Below are positions 7,961 through 16,709 of a stretch of DNA of 64,000 bases, piece after piece. The position numbers were made by a program, and so were the translations under genes. The notes under the pieces were generated by a model. The model saw nothing but the letters and a program-made list of their open reading frames with translations. It did not search any database and was not told the origin of the DNA. Source of the stretch: Ardenticatenaceae bacterium (GTDB lineage: Bacteria > Chloroflexota > Anaerolineae > Promineifilales > Promineifilaceae); assembly GCA_020634565.1 (NCBI GenBank), contig JACKBN010000007.1, positions 186,001 to 250,000 of the forward strand, in the 5' to 3' direction. Each line of letters opens with the position of its first letter. The stretch's first letter is position 1.

Positions 7961-9644
7961 CCAAAAAAGACGAATGTGGATAGTGGTTGGGATCCTCATT
8001 TTCGCCGCCCTCATCATTGTGGGGCGGCTTGTGGCGTTTCAGGTGGTGCAAGGTCCAGAATGGGCCGAACGCGCTGGTGATGAAATCTTGGTCGTGGCCA
8101 AACCGGAGCGCGGTTCCATTTTTGACCGCAACGGCTCCATCCTGGCCGCCAACACCGCCGACTATCAAATTGGTGTTTCCCCCCGGCTGGTAACAGAATC
8201 AGAAGAGTTAGCTACGGCCTTGGCGCCCCTGCTGCAACAATCTCGCTACGAAATTTTGGGCGTTTTGCAGTCCGACCAATCCTTCGCCATGCTCTCGGGC
8301 CGCGTCTCCGCTGAAGTAGCCGATTTAATCCGCGCCTTGCCCTACGAAGGGCTGCAAATCGATCCCCTGCCCCGCCGCTTTTACCCTCAAGACAGCATGC
8401 TGTGCCATTCTCTAGGCTATGTGGATTTTGATGGCAATGGTGGCAGCGGGGTAGAAGGCTATTACCAACGAGAATTGGCCGGTGAAGCGGCCAGCGCCAT
8501 TGTAAACATTTCTCCGCTAACCACCCAACAAAGTGTCATTGCGCATGAAGGGGCCGATTTGGTGCTGACCATTGACCGCTCTTTGCAATACGTGGTGGAA
8601 AATCACCTGCGCCAGGCACTGCAAGAGTATCGGGCTGCTAGCGGCAGCATCATCGTCATGAACCCGAAAACGGGTGCCATTTTGGCAATGGCCAGCGCAC
8701 CGTGTTACACACCAGATGAATTTTATGATGCCGACCCCACCCTGCTGTTAAATCCAGCCGTCAGCAAGCAGCATGAGCCGGGTTCGGTGATGAAGCTGAT
8801 CACGATGGCCGCCGCGCTAGACTCCGGCGTGGTGACGCCGCAGTCTACCTATTATGATGCCGGTATCATTGAAGTTGGCGGACACCAAACCTACAACTGG
8901 GATCGCAGCGCCCCAGGCACAACGGACATGACTACTTTACTGGCCCGCTCGCTTAACGTAGGCGCGGCCACGCTGGCCACCATGATGGGACCGGACGTTT
9001 ACTACGATTATTTGCAAAGTTTTGGCTTTGGCCGCCCCACGGGGGTGGATTTGATGTCTGAGGCGGCGGGCACCATGCCGCTGCCCGGCGATTCGCTCTG
9101 GACGGAATCATTTGTGGCTACCAATTCCTACGGGCAAGGTATTGCCGTAACGCCCTTGCAGATGATTACGGCCGTATCCGCCCTGGCAAACAACGGGGTC
9201 ATGATGCAGCCGTACATGGTGCAGGAAATTCGTGGGGAAACAGGCACTTTTGTGCACGAACCTACTGTGTTGGGCCGCCCCATCAGCCCGGAAACGGCCA
9301 CGCAAGTGACCGCTATGGCCACAGCGGCCGTCTCGCGCGAAACGCTTGAAGCCCAAATTGAAGGCTACACCATTGCCGGCAAAACCGGCACGGCCCAAAT
9401 TGCCGAAAACGGCATCTACCTGCCCGATGACGTGATTGGTTCATTCATCGGCTGGCTGCCTGCCGAAAACCCAGAAATGATTATTTACGTGAAGCTGGAT
9501 CGGCCACAAACGGCTCCCTGGGGGTCGCAAACGGCCGCACCAGCCTTTGCTGATCTCGCGGATGAACTGGTTGTCATGCTCAACGTACCGCCAGACACCG
9601 TCCGCCTACGCGCCGACGTGATGGCCGCGAGACAAGACCAATAA
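7950..9644 (+). CDS. ftsI: Peptidoglycan transpeptidase FtsI (class B PBP)
   Basis: 564 residues with a GTG start inside the ftsL end. One N-terminal membrane helix (WIVVGILIFAALIIVGRLVAF), then a dimerisation domain starting at ERGSIFDRNG, then the transpeptidase domain. The three catalytic motifs are intact: SVMK with Ser279, SLN with Ser334 and KTGT with Lys478. It cross-links septal peptidoglycan together with FtsW. No C-terminal PASTA domain is seen. murE, which commonly follows, is missing and murF comes next. Confidence 0.93.
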   Translation: MNSSQKRRMWIVVGILIFAALIIVGRLVAFQVVQGPEWAERAGDEILVVAKPERGSIFDRNGSILAANTADYQIGVSPRLVTESEELATALAPLLQQSRYEILGVLQSDQSFAMLSGRVSAEVADLIRALPYEGLQIDPLPRRFYPQDSMLCHSLGYVDFDGNGGSGVEGYYQRELAGEAASAIVNISPLTTQQSVIAHEGADLVLTIDRSLQYVVENHLRQALQEYRAASGSIIVMNPKTGAILAMASAPCYTPDEFYDADPTLLLNPAVSKQHEPGSVMKLITMAAALDSGVVTPQSTYYDAGIIEVGGHQTYNWDRSAPGTTDMTTLLARSLNVGAATLATMMGPDVYYDYLQSFGFGRPTGVDLMSEAAGTMPLPGDSLWTESFVATNSYGQGIAVTPLQMITAVSALANNGVMMQPYMVQEIRGETGTFVHEPTVLGRPISPETATQVTAMATAAVSRETLEAQIEGYTIAGKTGTAQIAENGIYLPDDVIGSFIGWLPAENPEMIIYVKLDRPQTAPWGSQTAAPAFADLADELVVMLNVPPDTVRLRADVMAARQDQ

Positions 9645-9646
9645 TC

Positions 9647-9715
9647 GGTAATCCGTAAGCGGTGAACCTTAAGCGGGAGAAGCAACCGATTACTGATTAG
9701 CGATAACGGATTACC
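9647..9715. repeat. Iterated-word inverted repeat between ftsI and murF
   Basis: Perfect 10-bp arms GGTAATCCGT (9647-9656) and ACGGATTACC (9706-9715). Between them lie further variants such as GCGGTGAACC, AACCGATTAC and TGATTAGCG. Confidence 0.75.
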
Positions 9716-9732
9716 AAACAACAATTACCGAA

Positions 9733-11148
9733 ATGTTGACACTAGCACACTTCCTCAAAACATTAGCCACTTACGAAACCACGGGCCAAGAGCCGGTGGT
9801 TTCGAGCGTGGTGATGGACAGCCGCGAAGTTGTGCCGGGCAGCCTCTTTGTGGCTTACAAAGGCGAAAAGGTTGACGGGCATGATTTTGTCGCGGCGGCA
9901 TTTGAGCAGGGAGCGATTGCGGCGTTGGTAGAACGGCCGATTTCGGACGAATATGCAACCATCGATTTGCGTACCGCCGAGCCGCCTACTGCGCCCTTCA
10001 GCGCGTCTACGCCTGTTTGCCTGTTGGTTGAAGACACCATAGCCGCCTTGCAAACATCCGCCAAGGCGTGGCGCGCGCGCTTCCCTGCAGAAGTGATTGG
10101 CATTACCGGCAGCGTAGGCAAAACCTCCACCAAGGAACTCACCCACGCCGTGCTTTCCAGCAAATACCGCACCTTTAAATCGCCGGGCAACCGCAACAGC
10201 ATTTTGGGACTGCCGCTGGCTCTATTTGATTTGCAGGAAAGCGACGAAAAAGCGGTGCTGGAAATGGGCATGTACACCACGGGCGAAATCGCCACGTTAT
10301 GCGACCTGACCCAGCCCAAAGTAGGCGTTGTTACCCTGGTCGGCGCAGTTCATTTGGAACGGGCTGGCAGCATGGAAAACATCGTCAAGGCCAAACGAGA
10401 GCTGGTCGAAGCGCTGCCCGCCGACGGCACCGCCATCCTCAACAAAGATGATGCCCACGTGATGAGCATGGCTGACCATACCCAGGCCAGCATTTTCACC
10501 TACGGCTTGAGCAACACGGCCGATTTATGGGCCGACAACATTCGCTCGATGGGCCTCAACGGGGTGCGCTTTACCCTACATTACCAGGATGAGGCGATGA
10601 TTGTGCAGGTACCGCTGCTGGGTCGCCACAGCGTCCACACCTCGCTGCGCGCCGCCGCAGTTGGGCTGGTAGAAGGGCTCACCTGGGATGAAATTTTGCA
10701 TGGGTTGCGCAACACGGCCGTTCAGCTCCGCCTCGTCACGGTACCAGGCCCCAGAAATTCGCTGATTATTGATGACACGTACAACGCCAGCCCAGATTCT
10801 GTGGTCGCGGCGTTAAATTTGATGCACGATTTAGACGGCCGTTCCGTCGCCGTGTTGGGTGATATGCTGGAACTGGGTTATTTGGAAGAAGAAGCCCACC
10901 GTCAGGTTGGTCGCCGCGCCGCCGAAGTGGCCAAGTTGCTGGTCACCGTGGGGCAGCGCGCCCGCTGGATTGGCGAAGAAGCCATCGCCAGCGGCTTACC
11001 AAAAGATAAAGTAGTGATGGTAGAGGATGCGGTTACGGCCGTTCCCACCCTGGAAGAACTCATCGAAGAAAACGATACAGTCCTTGTTAAAGGCTCATTG
11101 GGAATGCGCATGGATCAAATTATCACGGCCATAGGACGAGATAGCTAA
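9733..11148 (+). CDS. murF: UDP-MurNAc-tripeptide:D-Ala-D-Ala ligase MurF
   Basis: 471 residues with the three Mur-ligase domains: N-terminal UDP-binding (VVMDSREVVPGSLFVAYKGEKVDGHDF), central ATPase with P-loop TGSVGKTSTKE (Lys130), and C-terminal domain with DDTYNASPDSV. The DSR and YKG motifs fit MurF. MurE would share some of them, but the NPDS-type aminoacid-binding motif of MurE is not seen. It adds D-Ala-D-Ala in the cytoplasm. The stop overlaps the mraY start by one base. Confidence 0.92.
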   Translation: MLTLAHFLKTLATYETTGQEPVVSSVVMDSREVVPGSLFVAYKGEKVDGHDFVAAAFEQGAIAALVERPISDEYATIDLRTAEPPTAPFSASTPVCLLVEDTIAALQTSAKAWRARFPAEVIGITGSVGKTSTKELTHAVLSSKYRTFKSPGNRNSILGLPLALFDLQESDEKAVLEMGMYTTGEIATLCDLTQPKVGVVTLVGAVHLERAGSMENIVKAKRELVEALPADGTAILNKDDAHVMSMADHTQASIFTYGLSNTADLWADNIRSMGLNGVRFTLHYQDEAMIVQVPLLGRHSVHTSLRAAAVGLVEGLTWDEILHGLRNTAVQLRLVTVPGPRNSLIIDDTYNASPDSVVAALNLMHDLDGRSVAVLGDMLELGYLEEEAHRQVGRRAAEVAKLLVTVGQRARWIGEEAIASGLPKDKVVMVEDAVTAVPTLEELIEENDTVLVKGSLGMRMDQIITAIGRDS

Positions 11149-12134
11149 TGGCCTTTTCACTAACCGTAGGCGGACTCACCTTTCTGATGGCTGTCATTTG
11201 GGGCAGCCCCTTGGTAGAGCTGATGCGCCGCCTAAAAATGGGCAAACAGATTCGCATTGATGGCCCGCAAACGCACATGGTGAAAATGGGCACCCCAGCG
11301 ATGGGTGGCATTCTCATCGTGGCCTGGGTCGTGATCATCAGCATTTTGGTCAACATCGTGCAGTTGGTACAGGCGCTGGAAATTGCCGAAAGCGTCATCA
11401 TTCCGCTGGGCGTCATGGTCGCTTACTCCATTTTGGGCGGCATCGACGATTGGCAAGGTTTCCGACTGCGCCCCGGTGAAGGCATGCGCGCCAGAGTCAA
11501 AATCTGGTTCCAGCTAGGCATCGCCCTGGCTGCCGCCGGTGTGATTTACTTCGTTGTGAACGATAGCCACGGTTGGGTAGCGCTCCCCACCGTTGAACCA
11601 TTGCTAGACATTGGCATCTTTTACATTCCGATTGCCGTCATCATCATTGCCGGCACCGCCAACGCCGTCAACATCACCGATGGCCTGGATGGGCTGGCGG
11701 GCATCATCGCCGCCACAGCTTTTGCGGCTTACGGCATTATCGCGGTGCTGCGCGATCAGCAATTCTTGGTAACTTTTTGCTTTATCACCGTAGGCGCTTG
11801 CTTCGCCTTTTTGTGGTTCAACGCCCACCCCGCCCAAATGTTCATGGGTGATGTGGGGTCACAAGCCTTGGGCGGTGCGCTGGGCGTGGTCGCTTTAATG
11901 ACCAACCAATGGCTCATCCTGCCCATCATTGCCATTGTGCCGCTGGCAACGCTGCTCTCCAGCTCGCTACAGGTGTTTTATTTCAAGGCCACGGGCGGCA
12001 AGCGGCTCTTCAAGATCGCTCCGCTGCATCATCATTTTGAAGCGATTGGCTGGAGCGAAACGCAAATTGTGCAGCGCTGGTGGCTCATTGGTTTATTGAG
12101 CGCGATGATTGGCATTGCGCTGGCACAAGTTTAG
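11148..12134 (+). CDS. mraY: Phospho-MurNAc-pentapeptide transferase MraY
   Basis: 328 residues with about ten membrane segments. The family motifs are present: TPAMGG near residue 50, the catalytic aspartate-rich NITDGLDGLAG, FMGDVGS and the HHHFE near the C-terminus. It transfers phospho-MurNAc-pentapeptide to undecaprenyl phosphate, forming lipid I. The ATG overlaps the last base of the murF stop, so the two are translationally coupled. Confidence 0.96.
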   Translation: MAFSLTVGGLTFLMAVIWGSPLVELMRRLKMGKQIRIDGPQTHMVKMGTPAMGGILIVAWVVIISILVNIVQLVQALEIAESVIIPLGVMVAYSILGGIDDWQGFRLRPGEGMRARVKIWFQLGIALAAAGVIYFVVNDSHGWVALPTVEPLLDIGIFYIPIAVIIIAGTANAVNITDGLDGLAGIIAATAFAAYGIIAVLRDQQFLVTFCFITVGACFAFLWFNAHPAQMFMGDVGSQALGGALGVVALMTNQWLILPIIAIVPLATLLSSSLQVFYFKATGGKRLFKIAPLHHHFEAIGWSETQIVQRWWLIGLLSAMIGIALAQV

Positions 12135-12188
12135 TTATCGGTAAACGGTGGTCGGTAAACAGTAATCCGATTACCGATTACGGATAAC
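12134..12188. repeat. Iterated-word inverted repeat between mraY and murD
   Basis: GTTATCGGTAA (12134-12144) pairs with TTACGGATAAC (12178-12188) with one mismatch. The interior is made of GGTAAAC, GTAATCC and GATTACC words. The left arm begins in the mraY stop codon. Confidence 0.65.
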
Positions 12189-12226
12189 CGTACACAAAGT
12201 GGTCACGCAGTGACATTACCGGAAAA

Positions 12227-13576
12227 ATGGACGATTTTAATGGCAAACGACTTCTCATTCTTGGACTGGCGCGGCAGGGCAAAGCGCTGGCCCGGTTTGC
12301 CACTGGCGCAGGCGCAGCGGTAACGATTACCGATTTGCGCTCGCCGGAGAAGCTGCGGGATATTTTGGACGAATTAAGCGACCTGGATATCCGGTATGTA
12401 TTGGGAGAACATCCGATGGAACTTTTAGACGAGACTGACATTCTGGCCATTAGCGGTGGTGTACCGTTGGAAGCGCCGCTGGTGCAGGCAGCCCAGGCCA
12501 AAGGCATCCCGATCACGAATGATTCCCTGGAATTTACCAAGCGGACGCCAACGGCCGTTATTGGCATAACAGGCTCCGCAGGTAAAACAACCACCACCGC
12601 CCTGACCGGCGTGATGAGCCAGGTCGCTGGGCGACGCACCTGGGTAGGTGGCAACATCGGCCAGCCACTCATCGCCGATTTGCACAAAATGGAACCGGAT
12701 GATGTGGTCGTGCAAGAGCTTTCGAGCTTCCAGCTGGAAATCTGGGACCGCAGCCCGCACATCGCCACCGTACTCAACATTACGCCCAACCATCTGGACC
12801 GGCACAAGACGATGAAAGCGTACACCAACGCCAAGGCCAACATTTTGCGCTATCAATCGGCCGATGACATCTCCGTCCTTTGTGCAGACGATCCGGGTTC
12901 GTTGGCCTTGAGCGCCATTGCGCGCGGCAAGCTGCGGCTGTTCAGCCTGGATAATGAGGTGACAGAAGGGGCGATGGTGAAAGACGGCCGTATCGTCATC
13001 CGCAACGGCAGCGAAAAAGAGATTTGTCGGGTGGACGAAGTGCAATTACGCGGTCGCCACAACCTGCTTAACGTGCTGGCCGCCACCACCCTGGCCGACT
13101 CCGCAGGCATTCCTCCAGAGGCAATTGCCAAAGCGATCCGCACTTTTACGGGCGTAGAACACCGGCTGGAGCTGGTACGCACCCGGCGCGGCGTGCAGTG
13201 GATTAACGACTCCATCGCCACGGCTCCCGAACGGGCCATGGCTGCCTTAAACGCCTTCCGCGAGCCAATTATTTTGCTGGCTGGCGGCAAGGACAAGGCG
13301 ATGCAGTGGGATGTGTGGGCGCAAAAAGTGACCCAGCGGGTGAAAACAGTCATCCTCTTTGGCGAATTGGCGGATTTGCTGGCCGAAAAATTAAACGAGC
13401 AGAACCATCCCGACTTCCACAAGTTAAACACGGTGGAGGAAGCGGTGGCATTGGCAGCAGAAACGGCCGTTTCGGGCGATATCGTCCTGCTTTCCCCCGG
13501 CGGCACCAGCTACGACGCCTTCCAGGATTTTGAAGAGCGCGGGCGGTTGTTCCGGCAGTTGGTGAATGCGTTGTAA
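12227..13576 (+). CDS. murD: UDP-MurNAc-L-Ala:D-Glu ligase MurD
   Basis: 449 residues. An N-terminal Rossmann-like domain (LLILGLARQGKALARF), a P-loop TGSAGKTTTT with Lys120, the ELSSFQLE signature typical of MurD, NITPNHLDRH, and a C-terminal ligase domain with NDSIATAPE and LLAGGKDK. It adds D-glutamate to UDP-MurNAc-L-Ala. The ATG at 12227 begins MDDFNGKRL. It is separated from mraY by a palindromic spacer and from ftsW by another. Confidence 0.96.
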   Translation: MDDFNGKRLLILGLARQGKALARFATGAGAAVTITDLRSPEKLRDILDELSDLDIRYVLGEHPMELLDETDILAISGGVPLEAPLVQAAQAKGIPITNDSLEFTKRTPTAVIGITGSAGKTTTTALTGVMSQVAGRRTWVGGNIGQPLIADLHKMEPDDVVVQELSSFQLEIWDRSPHIATVLNITPNHLDRHKTMKAYTNAKANILRYQSADDISVLCADDPGSLALSAIARGKLRLFSLDNEVTEGAMVKDGRIVIRNGSEKEICRVDEVQLRGRHNLLNVLAATTLADSAGIPPEAIAKAIRTFTGVEHRLELVRTRRGVQWINDSIATAPERAMAALNAFREPIILLAGGKDKAMQWDVWAQKVTQRVKTVILFGELADLLAEKLNEQNHPDFHKLNTVEEAVALAAETAVSGDIVLLSPGGTSYDAFQDFEERGRLFRQLVNAL

Positions 13577-13645
13577 GCGAAAAGTGATAAGTAATTGCGT
13601 AATTAGTAATTGGGTAATTAATTACAAATTACCAATTACAAATCC
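13577..13645. repeat. Iterated-word inverted repeat between murD and ftsW
   Basis: GTAATTGGGTAATT (13606-13619) faces AAATTACCAATTAC (13626-13639), preceded by GTAATTGCGTAATTA. The ftsW frame is open through it, which gives a spurious N-terminal extension with INYKLPITNP. Confidence 0.7.
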
Positions 13646-13658
13646 AACAGGATCTTCC

Positions 13659-14882
13659 ATGACCACAGTAAACATCGTCCGTAAAAGAAGCAATCGCGTA
13701 AACCCGGTATTGCGCTTCCGGTTTGATTACTGGCTGCTGCTTTCCATCGCCGGGATGCTGGTGCTGGGCATGCTGATGGTGTACAGCACCACCTTCGATT
13801 ACGGCCTGCGCTTTCAGGATGACGCCACGTTTTACTTCCGGCGGCAATTTTTGGCGCTGGGGCTGGGACTGTTGGCCATGGCTGGCGTGATGCAGTTTGA
13901 TTACCACATTTTGCGCCGCTTTTCGGTGCCATTTTTGGGGGCCACATTAGTAGGGCTGCTGTTTGTACTCTTCTTCACAGCCATCTCGGACCTGGGCGCA
14001 CAGCGTGGTTTGTACAACGACTCCTACCAGCCTTCTGAAATTGCCAAACTGGCCATGATTGTTTACATCGCCCACTGGCTTTCCAGCAAAGGCGACCGCA
14101 TCAAGCTGCTGACCTATGGCCTGCTGCCGTTTTCCATCATTGTCGGCGTGGTGTGTGCCTTGATTGTGCGCCAGCCGGACCTGAGCACCGCTGGCCTCAT
14201 CGCCCTGGTGAGCTTCACGCTCTTCTTCGTGGCGGGAGCCGATTGGCGGCAGTTTGCCGTAGCGGGTTTGCTCGGCGGCACCGTTTTCCTGATTTTGATC
14301 AACACGCTGCCCCACGCCCAGGCGCGTGTGGATGCATACACGCAGGCGCTGTCCGATCCGCAGCAGGCGAGCTGGCACGTACAGCAGTCGCTTATTGCCC
14401 TGGGGCGCGGCGGCATTTTTGGCGTAGGTTTAGGTGAAAGCACCCAGAAATTTGGCCCGCTGCCCTTTGCCCACACGGACGGCGTGTTTGCCATCCTGGG
14501 CGAAGAGCTTGGCCTGGCGGGTACGCTGCTGGTGATTGCCTTGCTTGGTCTTTTTGTCTGGCGGGGCCTGCGTACGGCCGTACGCGCTCGTGACAGCTTC
14601 GGGTTTTTATTGGCCCTGGGCGTTACCTGCTGGATTGTGTACCAGGCATTTATCAACATTGCGGTCATTACGGCCGTTATTCCCTTTACCGGTATTCCCC
14701 TGCCCTTCATGAGCTACGGCGGCACCTCGCTGGCCATCTCGATGGTGGGGGCCGGGATTTTGCTCAACGTGTCGCGTGATTCGGCCTTGCAAAAACGGCC
14801 GCAAACCAGCGACGCCAGCGAGCGACGACAAACAACAACCAACCGGCGGAGCAAACGGCCGTCGGCGACAGACAGGTTCTAA
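13659..14882 (+). CDS. ftsW: Septal peptidoglycan glycosyltransferase FtsW
   Basis: About 407 residues from the ATG at 13659. The longer open frame from 13566 is translated from the repeat and is rejected as a start. Around ten membrane segments of the SEDS family are present, with PSEIAKLAMI, RQPDLSTA, FGVGLGES and the C-terminal GIPLPFMSYGGTS block that separates FtsW from RodA poorly. Its place in the dcw cluster supports FtsW. The C-terminal tail is basic and Gln-rich. It polymerises lipid II together with FtsI. murG starts 2 bases after the stop. Confidence 0.93.
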   Translation: MTTVNIVRKRSNRVNPVLRFRFDYWLLLSIAGMLVLGMLMVYSTTFDYGLRFQDDATFYFRRQFLALGLGLLAMAGVMQFDYHILRRFSVPFLGATLVGLLFVLFFTAISDLGAQRGLYNDSYQPSEIAKLAMIVYIAHWLSSKGDRIKLLTYGLLPFSIIVGVVCALIVRQPDLSTAGLIALVSFTLFFVAGADWRQFAVAGLLGGTVFLILINTLPHAQARVDAYTQALSDPQQASWHVQQSLIALGRGGIFGVGLGESTQKFGPLPFAHTDGVFAILGEELGLAGTLLVIALLGLFVWRGLRTAVRARDSFGFLLALGVTCWIVYQAFINIAVITAVIPFTGIPLPFMSYGGTSLAISMVGAGILLNVSRDSALQKRPQTSDASERRQTTTNRRSKRPSATDRF

Positions 14883-14884
14883 AG

Positions 14885-16003
14885 ATGCGCGTACTTATTT
14901 GCGCTGGCGGCACCGGCGGCGGCATTTACCCCGCCCTGGCCGCCGTCACCGCGCTACGCAACAGAGGGCTCGCCACAGAAAATATTCTCTGGGTGGGCAC
15001 AAAAGGTGAAATGGAACAAACATTAGTCCCTAGAGCAGGCATTCGGCTGGAAACCATCACGGGTGGGGCCATTGCTGGCGTGCCGCTGCACCGCAAGGTG
15101 ATCAACGGCAGCAAACTCCTGCTCAGCATCGGCAAGGCGCTTCAGCTGGTGCGCCAGTTCCGTCCCGATGTCATGTTCATGACCGGGGGCTACATGGCCT
15201 TTCCCTTCACCCTCGCCTGCCGCTGGCTGGGCGTGCCCATCGCCATTTATTTGCCCGATGTAGAACCGGGGCAGTCGATCCAGTTCTCGCTGCGCTATGC
15301 GCAAAAAGTGGGCGCAACGACGGATGGCTCGGCTCAATTTGTGCCGGCAAACAAGCTGGTGGTCACTGGCTATCCGGTGCGCCCGGAACTGCGCGCCGCC
15401 GCCGATTTGAGCTTAGAAGAAGCATTGGCCAGCTTCGATTTGCAGCCTGGTCGTCCCACTTTGATGGTGTTTGGTGGCAGCCGCGGCGCGCAGGCCATTA
15501 ACCGCGCCCTGATGAAAATCTTGCCGGAGCTGCTGACAACCATGCAAATCATTCACATCAGCGGCACCTTTACCTGGGATGAGGTGGATAACAACGCCAA
15601 AAAGCTGCCCAAAACCTTGCGTGACTTTTATCGGCCGTACCCGTACCTGCACGAGGAAATGGGGCACGCCTTCCGCGCCGCTGACCTGGTCGTGTCTCGC
15701 GCTGGTGCCAGCATGCTTGGTGAAAGCCCGGCCTTTAACCTGCCTGCCGTTTTGGTGCCGCTGGCCTGGGCTTGGCGTTACCAGAAAGTGAATGCGGATT
15801 ATTTGTGTGAGAGAGGAACGGCCGTACAGCTCACCGACGAAACATTAGACGAAAAACTCCTGCCAACCATCCAAACCTTAATGGCAGACCCCGACAAATT
15901 GGCCCAAATGAGCCAGGCAGCCGACGCCCTGGACGTACCCAACGGCGCAGACAATCTGGCCAGGCTCATTGAAGATGTGGCCAACACAAAAGGGAAGGAG
16001 TGA
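14885..16003 (+). CDS. murG: Lipid II synthase MurG (GlcNAc transferase)
   Basis: 372 residues, GT28 family. The N-terminal donor loop CAGGTGGGIYPALA, the mid-protein TGYPVR and GGSRGAQAINR, and VSRAGASMLGE in the UDP-GlcNAc binding domain are all present. It converts lipid I to lipid II on the cytoplasmic face of the membrane. The start is the ATG closely following ftsW. A CvpA-like gene begins 4 bases after the stop. Confidence 0.95.
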   Translation: MRVLICAGGTGGGIYPALAAVTALRNRGLATENILWVGTKGEMEQTLVPRAGIRLETITGGAIAGVPLHRKVINGSKLLLSIGKALQLVRQFRPDVMFMTGGYMAFPFTLACRWLGVPIAIYLPDVEPGQSIQFSLRYAQKVGATTDGSAQFVPANKLVVTGYPVRPELRAAADLSLEEALASFDLQPGRPTLMVFGGSRGAQAINRALMKILPELLTTMQIIHISGTFTWDEVDNNAKKLPKTLRDFYRPYPYLHEEMGHAFRAADLVVSRAGASMLGESPAFNLPAVLVPLAWAWRYQKVNADYLCERGTAVQLTDETLDEKLLPTIQTLMADPDKLAQMSQAADALDVPNGADNLARLIEDVANTKGKE

Positions 16004-16007
16004 GAAG

Positions 16008-16586
16008 ATGCTAAGTTTGGGTACACTTTTTTGGTTGATGGTGCTGTTTTTTGCCATTATTGGATCATTGCGAGGCTGGACACGAGAAGTCATTGCCACC
16101 TCAGGTCTCATTTTGTCTTTGTTTGCTATTAACCAATTTGGCAACCTGCTCTTAGGGTTTGCCCCAACCGGGGGAGCGGTTCCCCCAGAACGGCAGCGAT
16201 TTTACTATCTGGCGATCCTCCATTTGGTGATTGCCTTTTTTAGCTACCAGGGACCAGCCATTGCCGGATCGCGCTTAGGTGATAAGCTGCGGGTGCGTGA
16301 TAATTTTCAGGACAAACTGCTGGGTCTCATCATTGGGGCACTCAACGGGTATTTGATTGTGGGCTCGCTCTGGTCTTTTTTGGAGTATCGGGCACAACCG
16401 GGCGGCGGCTGGCTGCGTTTGCCTATCGGCGAATCATATCCGTTTGACCTTACGGTTCTCGCCAGACCAGACGTGACGGCGGGGCTGGATTCGCTCATTG
16501 GGCGGCTGCCGCTGCCGCTGCTGGCACCTTACCTGCCATTTTTGGTGGTGATTGTCTTTTTGTTTGTGATTATTGTGATGATTTAA
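16008..16586 (+). CDS. CvpA-family-like membrane protein
   Basis: 192 residues from ATG 16008 (GGAG lies 12 bases upstream in the end of murG). Four or five hydrophobic segments. The beginning (FAIIGSLRGWTREVIATSGLILSLFAI) and the segment DKLLGLIIGALNGYLIVGSLW match the CvpA/colicin V production family, integral inner membrane proteins implicated in envelope integrity. It is an unusual insertion between murG and murC. The family call is moderate because the middle is divergent. Confidence 0.65.
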   Translation: MLSLGTLFWLMVLFFAIIGSLRGWTREVIATSGLILSLFAINQFGNLLLGFAPTGGAVPPERQRFYYLAILHLVIAFFSYQGPAIAGSRLGDKLRVRDNFQDKLLGLIIGALNGYLIVGSLWSFLEYRAQPGGGWLRLPIGESYPFDLTVLARPDVTAGLDSLIGRLPLPLLAPYLPFLVVIVFLFVIIVMI

Positions 16587-16593
16587 AAATCAT

Positions 16594-16656
16594 GAACACA
16601 GAGAGAAACGGAGATACTTCTCCGTGTAAATTCTTTTTTTGTGAAACTCTGTGTTC
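16594..16656. repeat. Nested inverted repeats between the CvpA-like gene and murC
   Basis: The outer arms are GAACACAGAG (16594-16603) and CTCTGTGTTC (16647-16656). The inner arms are ACGGAGA (16608-16614) and TCTCCGT (16619-16625). Confidence 0.7.
16608..16640 (+). terminator. Possible terminator inside the nested repeat
   Basis: A 7-bp stem with a 4-base loop is followed after eight bases by a run of seven T. If it works, murC needs its own promoter. It may equally be only part of the repeat. Confidence 0.35.
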
Positions 16657-16709
16657 CTTAAAATTGTTGCCCATTAGCAACGTATCCAAGCAGTAGGGAA
16701 CTTAACGTT

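Noticed and set aside
13566..13658. N-terminal extension of ftsW
   Set aside because: The open frame passes through the iterated-word spacer (ISNCVISNWVINYKLPITN). The ATG at 13659 begins the normal protein.
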